Of a stretch of 64,000 nt of DNA, positions 17,755 through 28,982 are shown in pieces. Position numbers and translations under genes: made by a program. The notes beneath the pieces are model-generated. The model was not told where the DNA came from and did not search any database. It worked only from the letters and a program-made list of their open reading frames with translations. Source of the stretch: Bordetella parapertussis (GTDB lineage Bacteria > Pseudomonadota > Gammaproteobacteria > Burkholderiales > Burkholderiaceae_C); contig CAMCTC010000008.1 of the NCBI GenBank assembly GCA_945878355.1, positions 1 through 64,000 on the forward strand. Reading direction: 5' to 3'. How positions within the stretch are numbered: position 1 is the stretch's first letter; the number at the start of each line of letters is the position of its first letter.

Positions 17755-18771
17755 ATGCGGCTCTGTTGGTCCCTCTGCCTCACCGCCACCCTGCTGGCCG
17801 CCAACGCGCAAGCCCAGGCCCCGGACAAGGTGGTGTTTGCCACCAACTGGAAAGCCCAGGCCGCGCACGGCGGCTTCTACCAGGCCTTGGCCGATGGCAC
17901 GTACAAGAAGTACGGCCTCGACGTCACGATCCAACCAGGCGGCCCGCAGGTCAACAACCGGCCGCTGCTGCCGGCAGGGCGGATCGACTTCCTGATGACG
18001 GGCAACCTGCTGCACAGCTTCGACAACGTCAAGAACAAGGTGCCCACCGTGGTGGTCGCAGCGATGTTCCAGAAAGATCCCCAGGCGCTGCTGGCCCATC
18101 CGGGTCAGGGTTATGAGAAGTTCGAGGCACTCAAAAACGCACCGCTGGCACTGATAGCCAAGGACGGCCAGTTCAGCTGGTGGCAGTGGCTCAAAGTCAC
18201 GCATGGCTTCCGCGACGAGGCTCTCAAGCCCTACAACTACAACCTCGGTCCCTTCTTGGCCAACCCCAAGTCGATCCAACAAGGCTATTCGGTGGCAGAG
18301 CCGATCTACGTCGAGAACCAGGGCAAGTTCAAGCCTGTGGTCCACCTGCTGGCAGACCATGGCTTTTCGACCTACAGCACGCTGATCGAGGCCCGCGCCG
18401 ATGTGGTCAAGGGCCGGCCCGACCTGGTGCAGCGATTTGTCGACGCATCGGCGATCGGTTGGGTGAACTACCTCTATGGCAACCGAAAAGCCGCGGCCGA
18501 CCTGATGACCCGCGACAACCCCGAGATGAGCGAAGCCGAGATGGAGGCTTCGGTGGCGCTGATGAAAGCCCAGGGCATCGTCGACTCGGGCGAGGCCGCG
18601 ACCCAGGGCATAGGCGCGATGAACGCGCCGCGCATCGCTGACTTCTACGCGCAGATGGTCAGGGCCGGGTTGTACAAACCCGGCGATGTCGATCTGTCCA
18701 AGGTCGCCACGCTGCAGTTCGTCAACAAAGGCGTTGGCCAGGACATCAAGGCCAAGCTGACCGGCAAGTGA
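17755..18771 (+). CDS. ABC transporter substrate-binding protein, NMT1/THI5-like
   Basis: Periplasmic binding protein, 338 aa, with signal peptide MRLCWSLCLTATLLAANAQA followed by QAPDKVVFATNWKAQAAHGGFYQAL. FYQALADGTYKKYGLDVTI and the QGYSVAEPIYVE segment are typical of NMT1/SsuA-like binding proteins (pyrimidine, thiamine-precursor, riboflavin or alkylsulfonate uptake). An AAGGAG Shine-Dalgarno at 17743-17748 favours the ATG at 17755 over the one at 17749. It ends the operon and is followed by a hairpin. Ligand unknown. Confidence 0.88.
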   Translation: MRLCWSLCLTATLLAANAQAQAPDKVVFATNWKAQAAHGGFYQALADGTYKKYGLDVTIQPGGPQVNNRPLLPAGRIDFLMTGNLLHSFDNVKNKVPTVVVAAMFQKDPQALLAHPGQGYEKFEALKNAPLALIAKDGQFSWWQWLKVTHGFRDEALKPYNYNLGPFLANPKSIQQGYSVAEPIYVENQGKFKPVVHLLADHGFSTYSTLIEARADVVKGRPDLVQRFVDASAIGWVNYLYGNRKAAADLMTRDNPEMSEAEMEASVALMKAQGIVDSGEAATQGIGAMNAPRIADFYAQMVRAGLYKPGDVDLSKVATLQFVNKGVGQDIKAKLTGK

Positions 18772-18779
18772 GCGCGAAG

Positions 18780-18801
18780 ACCGGCGCCAGCAGGCGCCGG
18801 T
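18780..18801. terminator. Hairpin terminator between convergent genes
   Basis: ACCGGCGCC (18780-18788), loop AGCA, GGCGCCGGT (18793-18801): a perfect 9-bp stem with a 4-nt loop, located between the stops of the binding-protein and Tsx-like genes. It could work in both directions. No T-tract. Confidence 0.55.
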
Positions 18802-18807
18802 GCGGGT

Positions 18808-19677
18808 TCAGAAGTGGTACTCGGCCCGCAGCATCGGGGTCCTGGCGGTCGCTCCCTTGCCAGCAACGCCGCCGGTGTCGTTGCCGAACTTGTTCTTCCA
18901 GTACTGGTATTCCAGACCGACTTTGAGCTTGCCCTTGGACCCGGTCAGCGCGGCCATGTCATACATCACCTGGGCGTCGATGTTGGTCTCGGGCGCGGTG
19001 GCGACACCGAATTCATTCTTGCCCTTGGACGCGATGATGTTGGCGAAGCCTTCGAACGAAAAGCCTGTGTCCTTGCCCAGCGGGATGCCCCAGGAAGCCG
19101 ACAACATCGGGTGGGCGTCGTAGCTGTAACGCGGTGTGCTGACGCCGGTGAAAGTGCTGTACGGCGCGTTGCTTTCCCACAGCGCGAGCAGGCTGACATT
19201 GAGGAAGCCAGGCACATCCATCATCAGCGTCGGGCCTGCGACGAGCATGCGCTTCTTCGAGTTGTAGCCGGCGTCGGTCTTGACATTGAAGTCGAAGCCA
19301 GCCGTCGCACCGAGGCCGCGCACCGGGCCGAACTTGAAGGCCGTACCGGTGACTTTTTCCAGGTCCAGCGTGTGGCGGTACACCACATAGACCTCTTGCG
19401 CGCCATTGGTCGAACCCTTGCCAGCCGGGTCAATCTTGTCGGACAACAGGAAATCGGCGTTGAAGAAATTGGAGCCGTACTTGTAGCCGCTGGCGTGGTT
19501 CAGGTTGACGATGGTCTTCGTGATGTCCTTGCCGTTGAAGGGCTCGGCGTACTTGCTGCCGCCCCGGATACCGATCGAGGTGTCGCTCCAGTCGGCGGCT
19601 TGTGCCGGGGCGGCCAGACCGCCCGCGACCAGCGCGGCAGCAGCGATAAGGGAAAGATGACGGTGAAAACCATGCAT
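18808..19677 (-). CDS. Tsx-like outer-membrane channel (nucleoside-specific channel family)
   Basis: 289-aa predicted beta-barrel. The signal peptide is cleaved after AAPAQA (about residue 27). The mature protein has alternating aromatic/polar strands (VEYQYWKNKF-like C-terminal segments) and ends in the outer-membrane signature Phe (LRAEYHF). SDTSIGIRGGSKYAEPFNG and the ITKTIVNLNHASGYKYGSNF stretch match the Tsx/outer envelope family. It is convergent with the ABC operon. Nucleoside or related solute diffusion is the family role; a functional link with the neighbouring importer is only suggestive. Confidence 0.8.
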   Translation of the reverse strand: MHGFHRHLSLIAAAALVAGGLAAPAQAADWSDTSIGIRGGSKYAEPFNGKDITKTIVNLNHASGYKYGSNFFNADFLLSDKIDPAGKGSTNGAQEVYVVYRHTLDLEKVTGTAFKFGPVRGLGATAGFDFNVKTDAGYNSKKRMLVAGPTLMMDVPGFLNVSLLALWESNAPYSTFTGVSTPRYSYDAHPMLSASWGIPLGKDTGFSFEGFANIIASKGKNEFGVATAPETNIDAQVMYDMAALTGSKGKLKVGLEYQYWKNKFGNDTGGVAGKGATARTPMLRAEYHF

Positions 19678-19965
19678 TGGGGGATCCTTGAAGTTTGAAA
19701 CGGAAGATTATCAGACCCAACAGCCGTAGCACTTGGCATGCCAGGCCGCCAAAAGGCCTTGGCGCCGGCTGAAGCGCCGACCCGTGCGCAGACCCGGCGC
19801 GCCGGCAGTCGCAACGCACCAAAACTGCGCAATCCCGCACCAGGGTGACAATCCCGCAGCGGGCGTGCCGGCGGCGATAATCGAATTCCGCCACCGTCGG
19901 CGCACATCGCGCGCCGCTCCCGCCCAAGGCCCGAACCCGGGCCAGGCCGCCTGCAGAGGACATCC

Positions 19966-21603
<1,638 letters not shown>

Positions 21604-21678
21604 AGGCGGCGCTGGCCGACACATCCGCCAGGCTGGGCGGGTGCCGCCAGATCGACGGCAGGACCGTCATCCGCTAGC

Positions 21679-21897
21679 ATGAACGCCATGGATACCGTGA
21701 CGGTTTCGCCCAAATTCCAGGTCGTCATCCCGCTGGCGGTGCGCCAGCGCATGAAGCTGCTGCCCGGCGCCAAGCTGCAGGTCGTGGAGTTCAACGGCGA
21801 GCTGCGCCTGCTGCCGCTCAAGCCACCCGCGACCTTGCGCGGTATTGCCCGCGGCATCGACATCACGCTCGTGCGCGAGCCGGACCGGCCACTGTGA
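21679..21897 (+). CDS. AbrB/SpoVT-type antitoxin, orphan
   Basis: 72-aa AbrB-fold protein: VTVSPKFQVVIPLAVRQRM is the DNA-binding beta-hairpin region, and a short tail ends in GIDITLVREPDRPL, typical of VapB partners of PIN toxins. There are ATGs at 21679 and 21688; the second gives the more usual N-terminus. Only the tail of a PIN toxin remains downstream (21935-22003), so the module is broken. Confidence 0.8.
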   Translation: MNAMDTVTVSPKFQVVIPLAVRQRMKLLPGAKLQVVEFNGELRLLPLKPPATLRGIARGIDITLVREPDRPL

Positions 21898-21934
21898 CGC
21901 CGGGGCGCGCTCGAACACCTGGCGCTGGCGCGGC

Positions 21935-22003
21935 GCAGCACTCTGGACCCAGGACGCACATTTCGACGGCCTGCCGGGGGTGAAGTACTTCCCCAAGCCC
22001 TGA
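21935..22003 (+). pseudogene. PIN-domain toxin remnant, C-terminal fragment
   Basis: The frame ending at TGA 22001-22003 encodes AALWTQDAHFDGLPGVKYFP before KP-stop. TQDAHF-GL-GV-YF is the standard end of a VapC-type PIN domain, with the last catalytic Asp. It begins only about 40 bp after the antitoxin stop, so roughly 100 residues of toxin have been deleted. Confidence 0.65.
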
Positions 22004-22004
22004 C

Positions 22005-22027
22005 ACCGGCCGGCAGCTCAGGCCGGT
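22005..22027. terminator. Hairpin between PIN remnant and psuG
   Basis: ACCGGCC (22005-22011) and GGCCGGT (22021-22027) with a 9-nt loop that includes the psuG stop codon. Convergent position, no T-run; a weak bidirectional terminator candidate. Confidence 0.4.
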
Positions 22028-22953
22028 CCGGCCCCGCCAGCGGCAAACGCGACCGCCACCGCCGCCGCCAGTCGGGCGTTGTTGAGCACCAGCTCGATGT
22101 TGGCCGCCAGGCTCAAGCCGCCGGTCAGCGCATTGACGCGATCGAGCAGAAATGGCGTCAGCGCCTTGCCGGCAACACCCTGCAGGCTCGCATCGACCAA
22201 TGCCTGTGCGATGGCGCCGTCGATCAGTTCGCGCGGCAACGCGAACTCGGCCGGGATAGGGTTGGCGATCAGCAGCCCGCCGCCCAGGCGCAGTGACTGT
22301 TTCGCCCGCATCACGCGGGCGATCTCAGCCGGCGCATCGAGTCGGTAGTCGACGCCGAAACCGCTGTCGCGGGTGAAGAAAGCCGGCAGTTCGTCGGTGC
22401 AGTAGCCGATCACCGGCACACCGTGGGTTTCCAGGTACTCCAGCGTCAACCCCAGGTCGAGGATGGACTTCGGCCCGGCGCAGACCACCGCGACCTCGGT
22501 GCGCGCGAGCTCCTGCAGGTCGGCCGAGACATCGAAGCTGGTCGCCGCACCGCGGTGGACACCGCCGATGCCGCCGGTGGCAAACACCTTGATGCCGGCC
22601 AGCGCCGCGATGATCATCGTCGCCGCGACGGTGGTCGCGCCGGTGGCACCGCTGGCGACCAGAAACGGCAGGTCGCGCCGGCTGGTCTTGATGGCTTGCT
22701 GGCCAGTCCGGCCCAGGTTTTCGATCTCAGCGGTGGTCAGCCCGGCCTTCAAGCGACCGGCGATCACCGCGATCGTCGCGGGCACCGCGCCATGCGAGCG
22801 GACCTCGGCCTCGACCGCCAGCGCCGTCTCGGCATTCTGCGGCCAGGGCATGCCGTGGCTGATGATCGTCGACTCCAGCGCCACCACGGGCCGGCCATGG
22901 TCCAACGCGGCCGCCACCTCGGGGTGCAGGTCGAGAAACGGGTGGGCTGGCAT
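22018..22953 (-). CDS. psuG: Pseudouridine-5'-phosphate glycosidase
   Basis: Cleaves (reversibly) pseudouridine-5'-phosphate to uracil and ribose-5-phosphate. Length is 311 aa. [16 protein letters not shown], the TSRRDLP catalytic-lysine neighbourhood, GGIGGVHRG and the DVSADL segment match the family. The ATG at 22953 has an AAGGA Shine-Dalgarno about 8 nt upstream. No pseudouridine kinase (psuK) gene is adjacent, unlike in E. coli; the neighbours are ubiA (divergent) and a decayed toxin module. Confidence 0.93.
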   Translation of the reverse strand: MPAHPFLDLHPEVAAALDHGRPVVALESTIISHGMPWPQNAETALAVEAEVRSHGAVPATIAVIAGRLKAGLTTAEIENLGRTGQQAIKTSRRDLPFLVASGATGATTVAATMIIAALAGIKVFATGGIGGVHRGAATSFDVSADLQELARTEVAVVCAGPKSILDLGLTLEYLETHGVPVIGYCTDELPAFFTRDSGFGVDYRLDAPAEIARVMRAKQSLRLGGGLLIANPIPAEFALPRELIDGAIAQALVDASLQGVAGKALTPFLLDRVNALTGGLSLAANIELVLNNARLAAAVAVAFAAGGAGPA

Positions 22954-23023
22954 CGGCTGTCCTTGGAGCGGGACGGCATTATCGGGCGGGCGGATGCCGA
23001 GCGGATGCCACAATCCGGCCCCG

Positions 23024-23926
23024 ATGCGACAGCGCCTGAGGCTCTACCTGCAACTGATCCGCTGGGACCGTCCCGCCGGTTGGTTGCTGCTGCTGTGGCC
23101 GACGCTGAGCGCGCTGTGGATCGCCGCCGACGGCTTTCCGGGCTGGCACTTGCTGCTGGTGTTCAGCTTGGGCACGGTGCTGATGCGCAGCGCCGGCTGC
23201 TGCATCAACGACGTGGCCGATCGAGAATTCGACCGCCATGTCAAGCGCACTGCGCAGCGCCCGGTCACCAGCGGTGCGCTGTCGCCGATCGATGCCTTGA
23301 TGCTGGGCGCCTTGCTGGCCGCGGCCGCCTTTGCGCTGGTGCTGAGCACCAACCGGCCGACCATCACCTTGTCGTTCGCCGCGCTGGCGATCGCAGGGGC
23401 CTACCCCTACGCCAAGCGCGTGCTGGCGATCCCGCAAGCGGTGCTGGGCTTGGCCTTCAGCTTCGGCATCCCGATGGCGTTCTCCGCTGTACAAGGCGGC
23501 CAAGAAAGCGGGTTGCAGGCGGTCAGCGCAGCGGTGCCGCCGCAGGCCTGGTGGCTGCTGCTGGGCAACCTGTGCTGGGTGCTGGCCTACGACACCGAGT
23601 ATGCGATGGTCGACCGCGACGATGACCTCGTCATCGGCATCCAGACCTCGGCGATCACGCTGGGGCGATGGGACGTTGCCGCGGTGATGCTGTGCTACGC
23701 CGCTTACCTGGCGTCTTGGGCCAGTCTAGGCTGGTCGCTGGGACTGGGTCGGATCTTCTTGCTCGGCATCGTGGCCGCGGCAGCCCAGGCGGTCTGGCAC
23801 TTCAGCTTGATCCGCCAGCGCAGCCGCGAGGGCTGCTTCAAGGCGTTCAAGCTCAACCACTGGATCGGCGCTGCGGTGTTCGCCGGTGTTGCGCTCGATC
23901 TGGCGCTGCGCCATCCACTGGGCTGA
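23024..23926 (+). CDS. ubiA: 4-hydroxybenzoate octaprenyltransferase
   Basis: Integral-membrane prenyltransferase of ubiquinone synthesis, 300 aa with about 8-9 hydrophobic helices. Both Asp-rich motifs are present: NDVADREFD (about 62-70) and [12 protein letters not shown] (about 190-201), which bind Mg-polyprenyl diphosphate. The start is the ATG at 23024. The open frame extends far upstream but is antisense to psuG. It is divergent from psuG and convergent with proC. Confidence 0.95.
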   Translation: MRQRLRLYLQLIRWDRPAGWLLLLWPTLSALWIAADGFPGWHLLLVFSLGTVLMRSAGCCINDVADREFDRHVKRTAQRPVTSGALSPIDALMLGALLAAAAFALVLSTNRPTITLSFAALAIAGAYPYAKRVLAIPQAVLGLAFSFGIPMAFSAVQGGQESGLQAVSAAVPPQAWWLLLGNLCWVLAYDTEYAMVDRDDDLVIGIQTSAITLGRWDVAAVMLCYAAYLASWASLGWSLGLGRIFLLGIVAAAAQAVWHFSLIRQRSREGCFKAFKLNHWIGAAVFAGVALDLALRHPLG

Positions 23927-23944
23927 GCGACAGGCCGGCGCGGA

Positions 23945-24781
23945 TCAGCCGCCGAACTCGTCGCCCAATTCCTTGGCCCGCTGCTGGGCCGCACGGACCG
24001 CGCGCACCACCGCCGGCCCGACGCCATCGCCGCGCAAGGACTCCAGCGCAGCGTAAGTGGTGCCGCCCTTGCTGGTCACGCGCTCGCGCAGCACGGCCGG
24101 TGATTCTTCGGACTGCGCGGCGAGCGCGGTCGCGCCGTCGAAGGTGGCCAGCGCCAGCTGCTTGCCCTGCGCCGGCGACAAGCCCATCTCGCTGGCGGCG
24201 GCCATCATCGCCTCGAGAAAATAGAACACATAAGCCGGGCCGGAACCCGACAACGCGGTCACCGCATCGAGATCGGCCTCGCGGTCGACCCAGACCAGCG
24301 CGCCGGTCGGCGTGAGCACCTGTTCGACCAGCGTGCGCTCGGCAGCGCTGACGGCCGGTCTGGCATAGAGGCCGGCGATGCCGCGGCCGATCAGCGCCGG
24401 CGTGTTGGGCATGCTGCGGACGATTCGGGCGCGATCGGGCGCCTGTCCCAGCGCTTGGGCCATCGTCTCGCTGCGGATGCCCGCCATCACGCTGAGCTGC
24501 AGCGCGCCCGCCACGAAAGGCTTGCAGGGTGCGGCAGCTTGCGCGAACAACTGCGGCTTGACGGCCCAGACCACCAGCGACGCACCTGACAGCGTCGGAT
24601 CGGCAGCCGCCAGACAGCGCAGGCCGAAATCGGTTTGCAGCTTGTCGCGCTGGGCCTCGAAGGGCTCGACGACCAGGATGTCGGCGGGCGAGCGGCCGGC
24701 GCGGATCAGCCCGCCGATCAAGGCGCTGGCCATGTTGCCGCCGCCGACGAAGACGATCGTGGATGGGTGCTTGACGTTCAT
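23945..24781 (-). CDS. proC: Pyrroline-5-carboxylate reductase
   Basis: Last step of proline synthesis (NADPH-dependent reduction of P5C); 278 aa. The Rossmann [12 protein letters not shown] is at about 13-24. The C-terminal dimerisation domain has [16 protein letters not shown] and [11 protein letters not shown], the P5C-binding region. The start ATG at 24781 begins [15 protein letters not shown]. It is divergent from the amino-acid dehydrogenase gene with a gap of about 60 bp. Confidence 0.95.
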   Translation of the reverse strand: MNVKHPSTIVFVGGGNMASALIGGLIRAGRSPADILVVEPFEAQRDKLQTDFGLRCLAAADPTLSGASLVVWAVKPQLFAQAAAPCKPFVAGALQLSVMAGIRSETMAQALGQAPDRARIVRSMPNTPALIGRGIAGLYARPAVSAAERTLVEQVLTPTGALVWVDREADLDAVTALSGSGPAYVFYFLEAMMAAASEMGLSPAQGKQLALATFDGATALAAQSEESPAVLRERVTSKGGTTYAALESLRGDGVGPAVVRAVRAAQQRAKELGDEFGG

Positions 24782-24840
24782 CAGGTCAGTGTATCGGTCA
24801 GCACCCGAGACTTGACCCAGACTCCAGCCAAGGTACCCGC

Positions 24841-26109
24841 ATGACGCTTTCCTATGTCCACCCCAGCGCCGACAGTCCCTGGGGAACATACCTGACGCAG
24901 ATCGACCGGGTGATCCCGCACCTGGGGCCGCTGGCGCGCTGGGCCGAAACGCTCAAGCGGCCCAAGCGGGTGCTGATCGTCGACGTGCCGATCGAGATGG
25001 ACGACGGCCGCATCGCCCACCACGAAGGCTACAGGGTGCAGCACAGCCTGACGCGCGGCCCGGGCAAAGGGGGCGTGCGCTACCACCCCGATGTCACGCT
25101 CGAAGAGGTGATGGCGCTGGCGGCCTGGATGAGCGTGAAAAACGCCGCCGTCAACCTGCCATTCGGCGGCGCCAAGGGCGGCATCCGGGTCGATCCTCAG
25201 CAGCTGTCGCGCAAGGAGCTGGAGCGGCTGACGCGGCGCTACACCAGCGAGATCGGCATCGTCATCGGGCCGCAGCAAGACATTCTGGCGCCGGATGTCA
25301 ACACCAACCCGCAGGTGATGGCCTGGATGATGGACACCTACTCGATGAACACCGGCTCCACCGCCACCGGCGTGGTCACCGGCAAGCCCATCCATCTGGG
25401 CGGCAGCATGGGCCGGATCAAAGCGACCGGGCGCGGTGTGTTCGTCACCGGGCGCGAGGCGGCACGCCGCATCGGCCTGGACCTGAACGGCGCCAAGGTG
25501 GCGGTGCAAGGTTTCGGCAATGTCGGCTCGGCAGCGGCCGAATTGTTCGGCCAAGCCGGCTCGCTGGTCGTCGCGGTGCAGGACCACAGCGGCAGCATCT
25601 TCAACGGCGCGGGCCTGGACTTGTCGCGGCTGGTGCCGCATGTGCAGGCCAGCGGCGGCGTTGCAGGTTTCGCCAGCGCCGAGGTGATCGACACCGAGGC
25701 CTTCTGGGACGTGGACTGCAGCGTGATGATCCCGGCCGCGTTGGAAAACCAGATCACTGCGGCGCGCGCGCAGCGGCTACAGGCCAGGCTGGTGCTCGAA
25801 GGCGCGAACGGCCCGACCGGGTCGGCGGCAGACGACATCCTGGCCGAGCGCGGCGTGCTGGTCGTGCCCGACGTGATCTGCAACGCCGGCGGCGTGACCG
25901 TGAGCTATTTCGAATGGGTGCAGGACTTCTCGTCCTTCTTCTGGACCGAGGACGAGATCAACGTCAAGCTCGACCAGATCCTGGTCGGCGCGCTCAGGAA
26001 GATCTGGGATCAGGCCGACCTGCGCCGCATCAGCTTGCGCACCGCCGCTTTCACGGTGGCCTGCGAGCGCATCCTGACGGCGCGCCAGGAGCGCGGCCTG
26101 TACCCCTGA
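24841..26109 (+). CDS. Glu/Leu/Phe/Val dehydrogenase (glutamate dehydrogenase)
   Basis: Oxidative deamination of L-glutamate (possibly a branched-chain substrate) with NAD(P); 422 aa, hexameric family size. [16 protein letters not shown] holds the catalytic Lys (about 112), and the Rossmann [17 protein letters not shown] follows. The C-terminal [15 protein letters not shown] is typical of the GdhA NAD-type/GluD branch. The ATG at 24841 starts [12 protein letters not shown] call glutamate as the more likely substrate from overall length and motifs. Confidence 0.9.
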   Translation: MTLSYVHPSADSPWGTYLTQIDRVIPHLGPLARWAETLKRPKRVLIVDVPIEMDDGRIAHHEGYRVQHSLTRGPGKGGVRYHPDVTLEEVMALAAWMSVKNAAVNLPFGGAKGGIRVDPQQLSRKELERLTRRYTSEIGIVIGPQQDILAPDVNTNPQVMAWMMDTYSMNTGSTATGVVTGKPIHLGGSMGRIKATGRGVFVTGREAARRIGLDLNGAKVAVQGFGNVGSAAAELFGQAGSLVVAVQDHSGSIFNGAGLDLSRLVPHVQASGGVAGFASAEVIDTEAFWDVDCSVMIPAALENQITAARAQRLQARLVLEGANGPTGSAADDILAERGVLVVPDVICNAGGVTVSYFEWVQDFSSFFWTEDEINVKLDQILVGALRKIWDQADLRRISLRTAAFTVACERILTARQERGLYP

Positions 26110-26164
26110 GCGCCGGCTGAGCGAGCGGCTAGTATGCTGATCCCCACAACAGCCTGGACCCACC

Positions 26165-27136
26165 ATGCGCCGCCGCTCTGTCCTTGCCGCCACCAGCCTG
26201 ATCGCCGCGATGGTCCAGCCCGCGCTGGCGCAGAGTTGGCCGACCCACCCGGTGAAAGTCGTGGTACCCGCGCCTGCCGGCAGCTCGCTGGACATCATCG
26301 CCAGGCTGCTGGCCGAGAAGCTGAAAGACCGCTGGGGCCAGCCGGTGCTGGTCGACAACAAGCCAGGCGCCGGCGGCATGCTGGGGGTGGACATCGCAGC
26401 CAAAGCGCCGCCCGACGGCCACACGCTGGCGCTGGGCTTCAACGGACCCATCGCGTTCGCGCCGTTTCTCTACAAGAAGATGCCATACGACCCGGCGCGC
26501 GACCTGCTGCCGGTGGTGATGACCACCTCGCAACCCAATGTGCTGGCCGTCAACGCCAACCTGCCGGTCAAGACCGTCAAGGACTTCGTCGCCTGGGCCA
26601 AGGCCCGCGACGGCAAGCTCAACTACTCGTCCTTGGGCCAGGGCAGTTCGGCCCACCTGACGATGGCGCTGATGATGGGCGAAGCCGGTTTTGGCGCCAC
26701 CCATGTGCCGTTCAATGGCTCACCACCCGCAGCGTTTGCGGTCGCCCAAGGCGAGGCCGACGCCACGTTCATGACCGCACCGGCGCTGCTGCCGCATGTC
26801 AAGTCGGGCAAGGTCAGGATGCTCGCGACCAGCGCTGCGCAGCGGCCCGACAGCCTGAAAGACCTGCCCACGCTGGCCGAAGCGGGCTATCCGCAGATCG
26901 AGTCGCTGGCCTGGAACGGCTTGTTCACCGCCGCGGGCACGCCCAAGGCCGTGGTCGACAAGATCAACGCCGACGTCAACACAGCCTTGAACGACCCGGC
27001 GATCAAGGCCGCGCTCGACAGCCAAGGCCTGACCGCGGTAGGCGGCAGCGCAGAGGATTTCAAACGACTGCTGGACGCCGACGCGAAGCGCTGGGGCGCG
27101 ATCATCCAGAAGGCCGGCATCAAGCTCGACCAGTGA
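26165..27136 (+). CDS. Bug-family (TctC-like) periplasmic solute-binding protein
   Basis: 323-aa tripartite-tricarboxylate-transporter-type binding protein with signal peptide MRRRSVLAATSLIAAMVQPA. VVPAPAGSSLDIIARLLAEKL, VLVDNKPGAGGMLGVDIAAK and the YSSLGQGSSAHL segment are diagnostic. Such genes are hugely amplified in Burkholderiales and usually lack adjacent tctAB, as here. The ligand (carboxylate, amino acid or nicotinate) cannot be predicted. Confidence 0.9.
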   Translation: MRRRSVLAATSLIAAMVQPALAQSWPTHPVKVVVPAPAGSSLDIIARLLAEKLKDRWGQPVLVDNKPGAGGMLGVDIAAKAPPDGHTLALGFNGPIAFAPFLYKKMPYDPARDLLPVVMTTSQPNVLAVNANLPVKTVKDFVAWAKARDGKLNYSSLGQGSSAHLTMALMMGEAGFGATHVPFNGSPPAAFAVAQGEADATFMTAPALLPHVKSGKVRMLATSAAQRPDSLKDLPTLAEAGYPQIESLAWNGLFTAAGTPKAVVDKINADVNTALNDPAIKAALDSQGLTAVGGSAEDFKRLLDADAKRWGAIIQKAGIKLDQ

Positions 27137-27158
27137 GCGCTGGGCTTGCGGCGACCCG

Positions 27159-27857
27159 TCAGGCTGACAGGCCGCGCCCGCCGAAGATCGCCGTGCCCAC
27201 CCGCACGATGGTCGCGCCTTCAGCCACCGCGGCTTCGAGGTCGGCGCTCATGCCCATCGACAAAGTGTCCAGGCCCAGCCCACGGTCGTTGAGCCCGCCC
27301 ATCAACTCGCGCAAGTCGCGGTGCGGTGCACGCTGAGCTGCGAAGTCACCGGCGGGCTCTGGGATCGCCATCAACCCGCGCAGCGTGAGCCTAGGCAGCG
27401 CCGCGACGGCCAGCGCCACCGCCAGCACCTCGGCCGGCATCAGCCCGCTCTTGCTGGCCTCGGCGCTGATGTTGACCTGCAAGCAAACTTGCAGCGGCAG
27501 CAGTTCGGGCGGCCGCTGCTCGGACAAGCGCTGCGCGATCTTGAGCCGGTCGACCGACTGCACCCAGTCAAACGCTGCGGCCACCGGCCGGGTCTTGTTG
27601 CTTTGCAGCGGTCCGATCAGATGCCACTCGATCTGCGAGCGCAGATCGGCCGTGGCGGCGATCTTGTCCAACGCTTCCTGAACATAGTTCTCGCCAAAAG
27701 CGCGCTGGCCGGCGGCAAAGGCATCGCGCACTGCGGCGTCCGGCTGGGTCTTGCTCACCGCCAGCAGCGTGACGCCCGACACAGGTCGGCCCACCGCGAT
27801 GCAGGCGGCCTCGATCCGGCTACGGACCTGCTCCAGCTTGCCGATAACAGTGTTCAT
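27159..27857 (-). CDS. yggS: YggS-family PLP homeostasis protein
   Basis: 232-aa PLP-binding protein with an alanine-racemase-like barrel. LLAVSKTQP holds the PLP Lys36, FGENYVQEAL, WHLIGPLQSNK and LSMGMSADLEAAVAEGATIVRVGTAIFG complete the family pattern. It buffers free PLP and affects amino-acid and keto-acid balance. It is divergent from pilT with a gap of 26 bp, the classic yggS-pilT neighbourhood. Confidence 0.94.
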   Translation of the reverse strand: MNTVIGKLEQVRSRIEAACIAVGRPVSGVTLLAVSKTQPDAAVRDAFAAGQRAFGENYVQEALDKIAATADLRSQIEWHLIGPLQSNKTRPVAAAFDWVQSVDRLKIAQRLSEQRPPELLPLQVCLQVNISAEASKSGLMPAEVLAVALAVAALPRLTLRGLMAIPEPAGDFAAQRAPHRDLRELMGGLNDRGLGLDTLSMGMSADLEAAVAEGATIVRVGTAIFGGRGLSA

Positions 27858-27883
27858 AATTGCAAGAGCCTACCTCAAGCACG

Positions 27884-28927
27884 ATGGACATCACCCAACT
27901 GCTCGCGTTCTCGGTCAAGAACAAGGCCTCGGACCTGCACCTGTCGGCCGGTCTGCCGCCGATGATCCGCGTCAACGGCGATGTGCGCCGAATCAACGTC
28001 GACGCGCTGGACCACAAGGCGGTGCACGCGATGGTCTACGACATCATGAACGACGCCCAGCGCAAGGTCTACGAGGAGACGCTGGAGTGCGATTTTTCGT
28101 TCGAGATCCAGGGGCTGGCTCGCTTCCGGGTCAATGCCTTCAACCAAAGTCGCGGCGCCGGCGCGGTGTTGCGAACCATCCCGAGCAAGATCCTGTCGCT
28201 AGAGCAACTGGGTGCGCCCAAGATCTTCGGCGATCTGGCCTTGCGCCCGCGCGGCATGGTGCTGGTGACCGGCCCTACCGGGTCGGGCAAGAGCACGACG
28301 CTGGCAGCGATGGTCAACCACTTGAACGAAAACGAATACGGCCATGTGCTGACGGTCGAGGATCCGATCGAGTTCGTGCACGAGAGCAAGAAGTGTCTGA
28401 TCAACCAGCGCGAGGTCGGCCCGCACACGATGAGCTTTGCCAACGCACTGCGATCGGCGCTGCGCGAGGACCCGGACGCGGTGTTGGTCGGCGAGATGCG
28501 CGACCTGGAGACGATACGGCTGGCGCTGACCGCCGCCGAGACCGGCCACCTGGTGTTCGGCACCTTGCACACCAGCAGCGCGGCCAAGACGGTGGACCGG
28601 GTCGTCGACGTCTTCCCGGCGGCCGAGAAAGAGATGGTGCGAGCGATGCTGAGCGAATCGCTGGTGGCGGTGGTCTCGCAGACGCTGTGCAAGCTCAAGG
28701 ACGGCAGCGGCCGGGTCGCGGCGCACGAGATCATGATCGGCAGCCCGGCGATCCGCAACCTGATCCGCGAGAACAAGGTAGCCCAGATGTACTCGTCGAT
28801 CCAGACCGGCCAGAACCTGGGCATGCAGACGCTGGACCAGAACCTGGCCGACCTGGTGCGGCGCAACCTGATCTCGGCCGCCGAGGCACGTTCCAAGGCC
28901 AAGATCCCGGAAAACTTCCTCGGCTGA
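27884..28927 (+). CDS. pilT: Type IV pilus retraction ATPase PilT
   Basis: Hexameric ATPase powering twitching motility; 347 aa. An N-terminal PAS-like domain is followed by Walker A GPTGSGKST (130-138), the Asp box, Walker B (LVGEMRD) and His box TGHLVFGTLHTSSA. AIRNLIRE precedes the C-terminal retraction segment. The start ATG at 27884 gives MDITQLLAFS. Followed by pilU after 55 bp, the usual pair. Confidence 0.96.
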   Translation: MDITQLLAFSVKNKASDLHLSAGLPPMIRVNGDVRRINVDALDHKAVHAMVYDIMNDAQRKVYEETLECDFSFEIQGLARFRVNAFNQSRGAGAVLRTIPSKILSLEQLGAPKIFGDLALRPRGMVLVTGPTGSGKSTTLAAMVNHLNENEYGHVLTVEDPIEFVHESKKCLINQREVGPHTMSFANALRSALREDPDAVLVGEMRDLETIRLALTAAETGHLVFGTLHTSSAAKTVDRVVDVFPAAEKEMVRAMLSESLVAVVSQTLCKLKDGSGRVAAHEIMIGSPAIRNLIRENKVAQMYSSIQTGQNLGMQTLDQNLADLVRRNLISAAEARSKAKIPENFLG

Positions 28928-28982
28928 GCGAGAGGCCGCCGGCAGATCAGCGGCACCGCGCCAACACAGAGCGGGCGACTTC